From Flavobacterium geliluteum (GTDB lineage: Bacteria > Bacteroidota > Bacteroidia > Flavobacteriales > Flavobacteriaceae): a stretch of 64,000 nt of DNA. The stretch lies in the NCBI RefSeq assembly GCF_017948595.1, contig NZ_JAGFBV010000003.1, positions 62,001 to 126,000 on the forward strand. Direction: 5' to 3'. The notes below the pieces were generated by a model. That model saw only the letters and a program-made list of their open reading frames with translations. It was not told where the DNA came from and searched no databases. Of the stretch, positions 8,912 to 19,100 are shown one piece after another. Within the stretch, counting starts at the first letter, position 1. Each line of letters opens with the position of its first letter. The position numbers and the translations under genes are program-made.

Positions 8912-9364
8912 ATGAATAATACTCCCAATATGAGGATTCTGTTAACAGATGATGATGAAGATGATAGAGATTTTTTTGCAGAAGCAATTGTAGATCTTCA
9001 TCTAAATTATCCCGTTGAATTTTGTAAAAATGGTATTGAACTCATAGATCGTCTTTCTGATTTAAATTCTGACATTCCAGATATCATTTTTTTAGATCTC
9101 AATATGCCCTTACTTTCGGGTCTGGAAACTTTACAGCAAATTAGAGAGGATACAAAATTTAAACACATTCCCGTAATAGCCATTTATTCTACATCTTCAA
9201 CCGAAGAGGGCATAAAAGATACTTATAGTTTAGGTGCCAACGCCTATATTGTAAAACCTATTGAGTTTAATGATTTGAAAAAAATATTAAAAAAAGTCAT
9301 TGAAACAAATTGGGAGGAAAAATTAAAAAAAGCAGCAATGGATTCCTTTATAATTTCGCTTTAG
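8912..9364 (+). CDS. Single-domain response regulator (CheY/Rcp1 type)
   Basis: This is a stand-alone receiver domain of about 150 residues with no output domain. The acidic pocket (TDDDEDD), phospho-acceptor Asp62 in FLDLNMP and conserved Lys115 in YIVKPIE are all present, so it should be phosphorylatable. I chose the ATG at 8912 because residues upstream of it in the longer frame (from 8816) have no domain homology; 8930 is another option. It lies 63 bases upstream of the CheB-CheR-histidine kinase gene on the same strand and is the obvious phosphoryl acceptor for that kinase. Rcp1-like regulators usually pair with phytochrome-like kinases, but no light-sensing domain is visible here. Confidence 0.85.
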   Translation: MNNTPNMRILLTDDDEDDRDFFAEAIVDLHLNYPVEFCKNGIELIDRLSDLNSDIPDIIFLDLNMPLLSGLETLQQIREDTKFKHIPVIAIYSTSSTEEGIKDTYSLGANAYIVKPIEFNDLKKILKKVIETNWEEKLKKAAMDSFIISL

Positions 9365-9383
9365 CGAAAAACACACACTATCG

Positions 9384-9397
9384 CCAAATTAATTTGG
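9384..9397. promoter_or_regulatory. 14-base perfect palindrome between regulator and kinase genes
   Basis: CCAAATTAATTTGG is a gapless palindrome lying 20 bases after the response-regulator stop and 30 bases before the kinase start. There is no T-run after it. It looks like a dimeric regulator site that could set kinase expression apart from the response regulator. No binding protein can be named. Confidence 0.35.
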
Positions 9398-9427
9398 TTC
9401 TTACTCATACACAAAAGGTTAACCATC

Positions 9428-12400
9428 ATGTATACGCAGAAAAATATCTTACCAAAGGCTACTCGCCAAGACTTTCCTGTTGTAGGTATCGGCGCTTCGG
9501 CAGGAGGACTTGAGGCTTTTAAGGAGCTTATTGACACAATTCCTCTCGATTCTGAAATGGCGTATGTCATTGTGCAACATCTGCATCCGATGCACGATAG
9601 TATGCTGACGGAAATACTTGCGAAAGTGGCTAAAATTCCGATAAACGAAATTAGCGATGAGATTCATCTGGCGCCCAATATGATTTATGTTATTCCCGAA
9701 AATAAAATGCTTACTTCTTTTGATGGGGTTTTAAAGCTAAGTCCACGTCTTAAAAATACAAAAAATCAGGTTATAGATGTTTTTTTTAATTCTTTGGCCG
9801 AAGTTCATCTTGATCTTGCGTATGGCGTATTGCTTTCAGGAAACGGATCTGACGGAACTGCGGGACTTGAAGCGATCAAGAAGCACGGCGGAATTACTTT
9901 TGCTCAGAACATTGATGCTGCAAATAACGAAATGCCGCAAAGTGCTATAGATGCTGGCGTGGTCGATTATATTTTGTCGCCGGCTGAGATCGTAAAAAAA
10001 ATGATCGAACTCTCAAAAGCAAGAAATTTAATCAACGAAGAAAACAATCCTGATGATGAAGCAACATTTCAAGAGATCATTAAAATACTGCGCCATCATA
10101 GCGGAGTAGATTTTACCTATTATAAACAAACTACTATACGCAGACGTATTGCCAGAAGAATGATAATGAGCAAGATGACAAATTTGGCCGATTATCTAAA
10201 AATGCTTCAGAGTGATAAAATAGCACAAGAAGATTTGTTCAATGATATGCTAATTCCTGTTACGGAGTTTTTTAGAGATGATAAAATATTTGCGACTCTG
10301 CGCGAAAACGTTTTTCCTTTGTTATGCAATAAAGTTGCAGAAGGAAACACCATACGTGTTTGGATTGCAGGATGTTCTACCGGAGAAGAGGCCTACACGA
10401 TTGCTATTTCGCTTTATGAATATTTAGGGGAAAATTTGACAGGAAAGGAAATTCAGATTTTTGCTTCAGACATCTCCGAAATTGCTATAGCCAAAGCGAG
10501 AACTGGCTTTTATACAAAATCTCAGATAAAAAATGTTTCCGAGAACATTCTGGCCAAGTATTTTACCCCAACTGTAAACGGATATAAAATAAAAAGAAAA
10601 ATTAGGGATATCTGCATTTTTGCAGTTCATAATTTTTTGACAGATCCTCCTTTTGCCAAAATGGATTTAATTAGTTGCAGAAATGTATTTATTTATATGG
10701 ATTCGCTTTTGCAGAAAAAGTCCCTGACCACTTTTCATTATGCTTTAAAAGAAAATGGTTTTTTACTTTTAGGAAAGTCAGAAACTACTGTCCCGGCTGG
10801 CGAATTATTTCAGTCTTTCGATAAAGCCGGAAAAATTTACACACGTAAACAATTATCGGGCAGATTTGTACATTCTGGCATGAGATCTGACCAAAAATCC
10901 AAAATCCCCAAGACACCCATTAAAAGAAAAGAAATCACCAAAGAAGATTTTAGAAAAAGTGCCGAATTGGTCTTGCTTTCCAATTATACTCCACCTAGTG
11001 TAATCGTTAATGAGAATTTGGATATTGTACATATTAATGGTGTGATTACAGAGTTTATAGCCCTTAATCCCGGTAAGCCCTCTTTTAATCTCTTAAAAAT
11101 GGCTCGTGATGGATTGGTTTTTGAATTACGGAATGCTTGTCATAAAGCCAAAGAAACGGGTTCGCTTATTATAAAAGAAGGAATTCAGATTAAAAGCAAA
11201 CAAAATAATATCGAAATTACCATTGAAGTTCAACCTTTAGAAGATACTGCAGAGCCTTATTTTTTAGTTCTTTTTAGCAAAACTATTAGTGGAAAGCAAG
11301 ATATTATTTCAACTGCAACTATTACAGATGATCCTCGGAATATTGTTTATCTGAAAAGAATTGAACAGCTCGAAAAAGAATTAGCAAAAATACACGATGA
11401 TGTAAACGCTATAAGCGAAGAGCAGGAAGCCTCAAACGAAGAATTGCAAAGCGCCAATGAAGAATTATTGAGCGGAAGTGAAGAACTACAAAGCCTCAAT
11501 GAAGAGCTGGAAACTTCTAAAGAAGAATTGCAGTCGAGCAATGAGGAGCTTTTGCAAATAAACCAGGAGCTCTTAAATAAACAGCTGCAAATTAATATTT
11601 CAAAAAATTATACCGAAGCCATTGTAGCGACTCTTAGGGAACCTATTGTGGTGCTGGACAATGATTTAAGAATACGAAACATTAACCGGGCGTTTTCTAA
11701 CAAATACAATATTGCAAAACATGAAGCTACCGGTAAATTGCTTTATGAGATTCAGAATCATCTTTTTGATAACATTCCGATGCGCGCAATGTTAGAAAAG
11801 ATACTTCCCGAAAAAATACAGCTTGACGATTACCAGATTTCTGTAAATCTTTTGCCTTACGGCGAAAGCACGATGTTGTTAAACGCCAGACAAGTAACCA
11901 ACGAAACCAGTAAAGAACAGCTGATTTTGCTGGCTATTGAAGATATTACAGAACGAAAAATTACAGAACAAAGATTACAGGTACTAACGGATGGTCTTGA
12001 AGCAAAAGTACTCGAGCGTACGGTAGATTTATTAACATCAAATACCGAATTGGAAAGTACGATAAAAGACCTAAACGACGCCAATGTTCAGTTACAGGAA
12101 TATGCCTATATAGCAAGTCACGATTTACAGGAACCTTTGCGTAAAATATTAATGTTTATCAGCAGGCTTTTAGGTTTGAAAGAAAATATTTCTGAGGAAG
12201 CACTTCTTTTACTCGAAAAAATTAGTAAATCTTCAATCAGGATGAATACTTTAATAAAGGATTTACTTACGTATTCTTATCTTAAAAATACTGAAAGAAA
12301 ATTTACAGTTACAGATTTAAATGTAATTATCGAAAATATCCTTATTGATTTTGAACTTTTAATAGAGGAGCAAAAAGCTCAAATTGAAGTAGGTAAATTG

Positions 12401-12793
12401 CCTGTTATCAAGGCTATGTCCCTACAGATGAATCAACTTTTTTACAATTTGATCAGTAATGCGCTAAAGTTTCGTAAAAATGATGGTTCGATATCCAAAG
12501 TAGAGATTAGCTCGAGCCAAATGACTTCTAATGAAATTAAAAAGTATCCTACTTTAGACCTGCATGCCCGCTATTGCGAGATTATCGTCAAGGATAATGG
12601 CATTGGTTTTAAGCAGCAATATGAAAATAAAATTTTTACTATTTTTCAAAGATTGCATAACTCTGATGTTTATAACGGAACGGGTATTGGTCTTGCTATC
12701 GGAAAGAAAATTGTAGAAAATCATAAGGGAATTATTTTTACTGAAGCAAAAGAAAACGTGGGCGCAGCATTTCACATCATATTGCCTATGTAA
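9428..12793 (+). CDS. CheB-CheR-PAS-histidine kinase fusion
   Basis: The order of domains in this 1121-residue protein is as follows. A CheB methylesterase (about 15-195) has catalytic Ser24 in GIGASAGG, His51 in QHLHP and an Asp in SGNGSDGT. A CheR methyltransferase (about 210-470) has the SAM motif GCSTGEEAYTIA at 315. A long coiled coil rich in SNEELQS repeats (about 645-725) is followed by a PAS domain (about 730-860). The HisKA domain has phospho-acceptor His898 in YIASHDLQEPL, and the HATPase has N-box NLISNALKF, DNGIGF and GTGIGLAI. There is no receiver at the CheB end and no chemoreceptor gene nearby, so methylation may be self-directed or act on an unknown partner. Its likely output is the upstream single-domain response regulator. 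Such fusions are known in Bacteroidota and cyanobacteria. Confidence 0.92.
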   Translation: MYTQKNILPKATRQDFPVVGIGASAGGLEAFKELIDTIPLDSEMAYVIVQHLHPMHDSMLTEILAKVAKIPINEISDEIHLAPNMIYVIPENKMLTSFDGVLKLSPRLKNTKNQVIDVFFNSLAEVHLDLAYGVLLSGNGSDGTAGLEAIKKHGGITFAQNIDAANNEMPQSAIDAGVVDYILSPAEIVKKMIELSKARNLINEENNPDDEATFQEIIKILRHHSGVDFTYYKQTTIRRRIARRMIMSKMTNLADYLKMLQSDKIAQEDLFNDMLIPVTEFFRDDKIFATLRENVFPLLCNKVAEGNTIRVWIAGCSTGEEAYTIAISLYEYLGENLTGKEIQIFASDISEIAIAKARTGFYTKSQIKNVSENILAKYFTPTVNGYKIKRKIRDICIFAVHNFLTDPPFAKMDLISCRNVFIYMDSLLQKKSLTTFHYALKENGFLLLGKSETTVPAGELFQSFDKAGKIYTRKQLSGRFVHSGMRSDQKSKIPKTPIKRKEITKEDFRKSAELVLLSNYTPPSVIVNENLDIVHINGVITEFIALNPGKPSFNLLKMARDGLVFELRNACHKAKETGSLIIKEGIQIKSKQNNIEITIEVQPLEDTAEPYFLVLFSKTISGKQDIISTATITDDPRNIVYLKRIEQLEKELAKIHDDVNAISEEQEASNEELQSANEELLSGSEELQSLNEELETSKEELQSSNEELLQINQELLNKQLQINISKNYTEAIVATLREPIVVLDNDLRIRNINRAFSNKYNIAKHEATGKLLYEIQNHLFDNIPMRAMLEKILPEKIQLDDYQISVNLLPYGESTMLLNARQVTNETSKEQLILLAIEDITERKITEQRLQVLTDGLEAKVLERTVDLLTSNTELESTIKDLNDANVQLQEYAYIASHDLQEPLRKILMFISRLLGLKENISEEALLLLEKISKSSIRMNTLIKDLLTYSYLKNTERKFTVTDLNVIIENILIDFELLIEEQKAQIEVGKLPVIKAMSLQMNQLFYNLISNALKFRKNDGSISKVEISSSQMTSNEIKKYPTLDLHARYCEIIVKDNGIGFKQQYENKIFTIFQRLHNSDVYNGTGIGLAIGKKIVENHKGIIFTEAKENVGAAFHIILPM

Positions 12794-12848
12794 GTTTATT
12801 TTTATCACTTTATTTATTGATTTACAGATTTTTTATATAGAATGTAAT

Positions 12849-12880
12849 TTGTTGCATTAAAATAAAATTTTATATATTTG
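12849..12880 (+). promoter_or_regulatory. Promoter of the sensor-LuxR regulator gene
   Basis: TTG (12849-12851), a 21-base spacer and TATATTTG (12873-12880) fit the Bacteroidota consensus fully. The predicted start near 12886 leaves a leader of about 155 bases before the ATG at 13041. Confidence 0.6.
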
Positions 12881-13040
12881 AATTTAGATATTCGTTTTTT
12901 TTATGATTTAAAATATTGAATTATCAGTATTGGTGTTAATAAACAAACGATTTGTCTCGCTAAGAAACAGCTTTTCCCAAAGAAGTTGTTTTTGATATTG
13001 TGGTTTCAATAGCCACAAATTAACCTACAGACAAAGCCAA

Positions 13041-15971
13041 ATGACGAATTTTATACTTAGATTTTTAGTTGTATGCCTATTTATTTTCTCTTGTTTAGTC
13101 AATGCTCAAATAAAAAAAATAGGGGTTCCCTTTATTACCAATTATAGTCCGAAAACCTATAAAGCTGCTTCAGAAAATTGGGATGTTTTGCAAAATTCTA
13201 AAGGAATGATGTTTTTTGCCAATCATTTCGGAATCATGCAATTTGATGGTGTGCGATGGAGTATTGTAACGCAACCCGAAAATAAAAGCATGATCCGCTC
13301 GCTAGCCATCGACAAAAAAGATGTTATTTATGTGGGCGCTCAAGGCGAATTTGGCTATGCGGCTCAATTATCAAACGGCCAATATAAATACACTTCTTTA
13401 GTAAAATTATTTCCAAACTTGGCCAAAAAATTTGGCGATGTTTTGCATACGATTGTTGTAAATGAGGAAGTGATTTTTTTCTCTAACGAAAAAATATTTA
13501 TTTTTAAAAATAACAAAATCAAGGTCATAAAGTCGGATTCTAGTTTTGACGAATTTTTTACTATTGGTACGGACAGTTATGTTTTGGATAGTGCCAAAGG
13601 CTTGCTAAAACTTAAAGGCGATGCTTTGCAACCCGTCACTGGCGGACAACAGTTTGTGGGCATGAATATTCGAAAAGCTCTTGCAACGAAGGAAGGCATG
13701 CTCTTGCTCACACAAAAAAACGGACTTTTTATTTTTAAAAACAATCAAATAAAGCCTTTTGTAACCGAAGCAGATTATTTATTAAAGCAAAACCAAATCT
13801 CTACCGGAATTTTACTTCCCGATGGTTATTATGGCATCGGAATGCGTCAGGCTGGTTTGGTGGTGATTGATAGTCAAGGCCATTTGATTCAGCATATTAA
13901 CAAACAAATGGGTTTGCAGAATGAATATGTGACCAATCTTAAAACCGATAAAGAAGGCAACTTGTGGGTAACGCTAAAAGAGGGTATTTCGATGATTCAG
14001 ATTTCATCACCCTTGTCAAGAATATTAGATACTTCTAATTCTGAAACCAAAATTTATTGCAGTCAGATTTATCAAAATAAATTATACATCTGCACCGGTA
14101 ATGGTTTGCTTTGGCTCGATTGGGAGGCATACAAAAGTGGAAAGCAAGAAAATGTACACTTTCAACACATTTCTGGAATGTCTGAAAATGTCTGGAATAT
14201 TGGGGTTTACGGCAATTCGCTTTTGGCTTTTGAAAAAAACGGCATTTTCGAAATAAAAGGAAATTCTGCTCAATTGCTCACAAAAACAAATGGTGCCTGG
14301 CAAGGGATAATTATTCCAAAACATCCAGACTTGCTTCTTGTTGGCGGTTATACGGGTTTGTATCTTCTAAAAAATATAAATAAAACCTGGGTATATCAAA
14401 TAAAAATAAAAGGCTTTGATGAAAGCAGCAGAGTCATTGTAACCGATAGAGATGGAAACATTTGGGTGGCTCACGGATACAAAGGTATTTTTAAACTAAA
14501 ATTTAATAAAAACTTTGATACGGTTACAGATTATGATTTTTACAACCAAAAAAATGGTTTTCCATCGAGTTTGTTTCTGAATAATTTTAGCATTGACAAT
14601 CAGATGCTTTTTGGAACCACAAAAGGAGTTTACAAACAAGATTCAAAGTCGAAAAAAATGATTCCTGATGCCTCTTTTAAAAAATATCTCGGCACAGAAA
14701 ATCATATTCGCCTGCTTAAGGAAGACCATCAAAATAACATTTGGTATGTATCCGGCGACAATACAGGGAAGATGAGCAGGGAGGCAAATGGTAAATTTAC
14801 TACAGAAGAATTGCCTTTTAGAAAATTAAGATATTTGTATGTTCCGGGTTTCGAAAACATTCAAACAACAGCAAGCGGAGATGTATTTTTTGGCACGCAG
14901 GATGGTTTAATTCATTATAAAAAGAACGGAAACAAAAGTTATCTTTCTAAATATAAAGCCGTAATCTCGGAGGTAAAATGTATTTTCCCTAAAGACAGCC
15001 TGCTATTTTCAAGCAGATATGATGTGTTGCCAACTCATGATATTTCTTCGGGTGATGAACTTGCTCCTGTTTTGTCTTATGCTAATAACGCTTTGCATTT
15101 TTCGTTTGCGTCTTTGTGTTATGACGAAGCCGATGCAACAAAATACGAGTATTGGCTGGAGGGTTTCGACCCAAAATGGTCGGATTGGAACCTTCAGACT
15201 GAAAAAGAATATACCAACTTGCCCGAAAATGAATATGTTTTTCACGTTAGAGCAAAAAATCTGTATGATGTTGTAAGTGATGAGGCTGTTTTTAAGTTTC
15301 GAATTTTACCGCCTTGGTACAGAACAAGCTGGGCATACCTGTTGTATTTGGCACTTTTTTGTGTCTTGATTTATGCTATTATCAGGTACCAAAAAAATCT
15401 CGCAGAACGCGAACGCGAACAATTGATCCTGAATCAGGAAAAAGAATTGTTGCGAAATCGTGCCGCATTAAACGAGCAAAAATTGGCATTGGAACAGGAG
15501 AATATGGCTATTATGCGTGAAAACCTTGAAGCTACTATCAATTTAAAAAATGCAAAAGTGGCTTCGAATACCGTAAATCTTATTCATTTAAACGAAATTT
15601 TACTGTCTATCAAGGAACTTATTGGTAAAATCGACAAGAAAAATGATGCGAATGTAAATTTTACTTTACTCACAAAAATAAATCGGATAATTGATCATGA
15701 GTTGCAAGGCGATCAGCATTGGAATGAGTTTGAAGAAATCTTCAATCAGCTTCATGATAATTTTATGCAACGACTCAAAACCAGTTTCCCAGAACTGACA
15801 CCTCGAGATATGCGTGTGTGTGCTTATTTGCGAATGAATTTCAATACTAAAGAAATTGCACCGCTTTTAGGAATCTCCGTAAGAGGCGTTGAGGACACCC
15901 GATACCGCATTCGAAAAAAATTACAGCTTCCTTCAGACGCCAATATTACTGAGTTTATTCTTAATTTTTAG
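13041..15971 (+). CDS. Membrane sensor with beta-propeller, Y_Y_Y domain and LuxR-type HTH
   Basis: This 976-residue one-component regulator starts with a signal peptide (about 1-23). A periplasmic beta-propeller sensor with recurring (D/E)xxGNLWV-like phrases (about 30-670) follows, then a Y_Y_Y domain (about 675-755). One membrane helix lies near 763-782, with a coiled coil rich in charged residues after it. The C-terminal helix-turn-helix starts near 918 (LTPRDMRVCAYLRMNF, EIAPLLGIS). No kinase or receiver domain is present, so the periplasmic signal would pass directly to the DNA-binding domain. It lies 216 bases upstream of the GH16 gene on the same strand and is a good candidate regulator of the secreted glucanase/chitinase genes. 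That link is inferred from position. Confidence 0.88.
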   Translation: MTNFILRFLVVCLFIFSCLVNAQIKKIGVPFITNYSPKTYKAASENWDVLQNSKGMMFFANHFGIMQFDGVRWSIVTQPENKSMIRSLAIDKKDVIYVGAQGEFGYAAQLSNGQYKYTSLVKLFPNLAKKFGDVLHTIVVNEEVIFFSNEKIFIFKNNKIKVIKSDSSFDEFFTIGTDSYVLDSAKGLLKLKGDALQPVTGGQQFVGMNIRKALATKEGMLLLTQKNGLFIFKNNQIKPFVTEADYLLKQNQISTGILLPDGYYGIGMRQAGLVVIDSQGHLIQHINKQMGLQNEYVTNLKTDKEGNLWVTLKEGISMIQISSPLSRILDTSNSETKIYCSQIYQNKLYICTGNGLLWLDWEAYKSGKQENVHFQHISGMSENVWNIGVYGNSLLAFEKNGIFEIKGNSAQLLTKTNGAWQGIIIPKHPDLLLVGGYTGLYLLKNINKTWVYQIKIKGFDESSRVIVTDRDGNIWVAHGYKGIFKLKFNKNFDTVTDYDFYNQKNGFPSSLFLNNFSIDNQMLFGTTKGVYKQDSKSKKMIPDASFKKYLGTENHIRLLKEDHQNNIWYVSGDNTGKMSREANGKFTTEELPFRKLRYLYVPGFENIQTTASGDVFFGTQDGLIHYKKNGNKSYLSKYKAVISEVKCIFPKDSLLFSSRYDVLPTHDISSGDELAPVLSYANNALHFSFASLCYDEADATKYEYWLEGFDPKWSDWNLQTEKEYTNLPENEYVFHVRAKNLYDVVSDEAVFKFRILPPWYRTSWAYLLYLALFCVLIYAIIRYQKNLAEREREQLILNQEKELLRNRAALNEQKLALEQENMAIMRENLEATINLKNAKVASNTVNLIHLNEILLSIKELIGKIDKKNDANVNFTLLTKINRIIDHELQGDQHWNEFEEIFNQLHDNFMQRLKTSFPELTPRDMRVCAYLRMNFNTKEIAPLLGISVRGVEDTRYRIRKKLQLPSDANITEFILNF

Positions 15972-16106
15972 TCTTTTATTATTAAGTATAATCTCAAGTA
16001 CTTTTACTTTTTTTGAATGCTTATTACTACATTTTTTTACAAATACCGTAGTCAAACCGTACCTAAAAATAAGACTTCTACGTATTTTATTTGTTAATAT
16101 TGTACA

Positions 16107-16134
16107 TTGTTAATAAAATAATAGTCTATTTTTT
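16107..16134 (+). promoter_or_regulatory. Weak candidate promoter of the GH16 gene
   Basis: TTG (16107-16109), a 17-base spacer and TATTTTTT (16127-16134) match the consensus except for the final G. The leader would be about 45 bases. This is weaker than the other promoters in the window. Confidence 0.25.
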
Positions 16135-16187
16135 ACAAATAGATCGATTATAGAGTTAGCAGTCTTTACTAACAAAAAAATAAAAAA

Positions 16188-19100
16188 ATGAAACAAAAAG
16201 ACTCCTTTTTCGGACAACCACCGAGAAGTAATTACGCTTTACGAAAAAGATTTATTATTCTTACGATTTTGATTTTTTCGTCTTTTCTAAAAATGAGTGC
16301 GCAGTGTAACACTCTTATTTGGTCAGACGAATTTAATGGTACAACAGTCGATGCACTGAAATGGCAAAGCATTTCAGGAAATGGTTGTCCTTCGCTTTGC
16401 GGATTCGGAAATGCCGAAGCGCAACGCTACGATCCTAATCAGGCGACAATAGTAAAAGAAGGAACAAACAGTTATTTGAACATTCAGGCCAAATATGAGC
16501 CGAATGCGCAATTTCCGCAACAACCTTATGCCTCTGCAAAATTAACTACAGAAGGTAAATATGCTGTAAAATACGGAAGAATAGAAGCCCGAATGAAGCT
16601 ATCATCAGGAATGGGAGCGTGGCCTGCCTTCTGGATGTTGCCAGAGGGAGGATCTGGAACTTGGCCATTTACCGGCGAAATTGATATTATGGAAGCCAAA
16701 CACAGGAACCCACAATCTGTAGATGGAACTATTCATTATGATGCTGGCGGTTATCATTATACAGGTAGAAGCTACGCATCTCCAACCGATTTGTCTACAG
16801 AATTTCACGTGTATGCAGTAGAATGGGCACCCAATAGTATTAAATGGTTTATTGATGGTAATTTATTTCATACCGCAACACCCAATACAACCGTAAACGG
16901 CGGATGGCCTTTTAACGACAGACCGTTTTACATCATTCTAAATCTTGCAGTAGGAAGTGCAGGAACGCCTTACACAAGCGTAAATGGTGCTGGAGTAGCA
17001 CCAATTCCGGGAGATTTTCCAGCAAAATTGCAGGTAGATTACGTTCGCGTTTACAGCGGCAGTTTTACGTATGGTGTAACTGGTGATGCAAAAGTATACA
17101 ACAATGAAACCAATAAAACCTATTCTATCAACACAATTGCCGGAGCAACCTATAATTGGACAGTTCCTGCGGGAGCAACAATTACTTCAGGGCAAGGAAC
17201 CAATACAATTACAGTAAATTGGGGAACAACTGGAGGAGATGTTGCTGTAGCGACCACGGTTTCTGGTTGTGCTGCTAACACTTACAAACTGGCTGTAACC
17301 ACAGAAGCACCTTTACCGGTAGAGAGAATTTACGAAGATTTTCAATCCAATAGAAATATTGTTTACGGAAACAAAACCGGTGTTCTGACTGAAGCTATTG
17401 CAAATCCGTCGGCTACAGGAATTAATACATCACCTTTGGTAGGAAGATATGTTCGTAACTCATCTGAATTGTATGATGTTATGAATATTAAAAATGTAGT
17501 GATCAGTAATGCCAATGATTACGTTTACGGTCGCAAAAAGATTTCTTTTGATATTTATACTTCTGCTCCTGTAGGAACTAAAATCTCGATGCAACTCGAA
17601 AATAGTCTGGTTACAACAGCCATTAATTTTCCTTCAGGAAGACACAGTGGTTACAAAGCCACCACTACGGTACAAAACAAGTGGGAGACTATTGAGTTTG
17701 AATTCGAAAAAGTAATCGATCCCAACACAAGTGCCCTTTCTATCAATACGGTAGTTTTTCTTTTCGAATCTAATTCTAATGCTGGAACTACTTATTATTT
17801 TGATAATCTGCTTACAAAAGCGGCTCCTGAAAAACCTGTTATTGCTACTGATGTTTTGCAAAATTATGACGGTATCAATAGAATTATCAAGGGTACTACT
17901 ACCGGAACTTACAGTGTGGTAGCCAATCCCGGGTCAAACTCTGTAAACGCTTCCGCGAATGTGGCAAGATATGTTCGAAATGTAACCGAGCAATATGATG
18001 TTTTATTTTTTAATACACAAAGCACGATTGAAGATGCGGGGTTATTAAAAAATCAGACTAATAAAATTATGATTGACGTCTATACTTCTGCTCCTGTAGG
18101 AACTGTTGTAAGTATGAATCTAGAGAATAGCGCCACATCGCTTCCGGGTAATTTTCCAACAGGAAGAAATAGTAATTATGTTGCGATTACTTCAAAACAA
18201 AATCAATGGGAAACCCTGACTTTTTATTATAATTCAAGTCCGGACGCAGGAACATCGAACTTAGCGATCAATCAAATGGTTTTGTTGTTCAACTCTGGTT
18301 CTTATACCAGCGATACGTATTATTTTGATAATATTAGAATTGGTTCAACCAAATTGCCGGATACTTTTACGCTGGGAGTGGTTTACGAAGATTATCAAAA
18401 TACACACAATATTACTTTTAGAGATGCGATCGGAACATATACGCCAAACATTGCAAATCCGAGCGCAACCGGAATTAATACTTCTTCAAATGTTGGAAGA
18501 TATGTTAGAAAATCAACAGAATTATACGATAATTTTTCTTTCAACACGATTTTAAATAACATTGGAGATTTCAAAAACGGAACTAAAAAATTTGCGATGG
18601 ATGTGTATACTTCAGCGCCAGTAGGTTCTGTTATTTCATGGCAGGCAGAAAGCAGCGCTTCAATTCCGTCTAACTTTCCGGTAGGAAGACACAGCGTTTA
18701 TCAAGCAGTTGTAAAACAAACCAACACGTGGCATACGCTAATTTTTACGTATGCTAGTGCACCTGACGCCTCAACATTAGATAGCGAAGTAAATCGTTTT
18801 GTATTCTTGTTTGAGCCGGGAACCAGTTCTGGAAACACGTATTATTTTGATAATATCAGAGCGGTCAATTTAGTTTCTACAGAAAATCCGCCAGCGACAT
18901 TGCCATCTCCTTGGGTTAGTACAGATTTGGGAGCTGTAACTCCGGCTGGAGAAGCAACTTACAGTAACGGAACTTTTACAATAAAAGGAGCAGGTACAGA
19001 CATTTGGGAGTCAAGTGATCAGTTTCAGTATGTTAACCAAGCGATAACAGGTGATGCCGAAATTATTGCCAAAATAAATTCTTTAACCAATACCAATACC

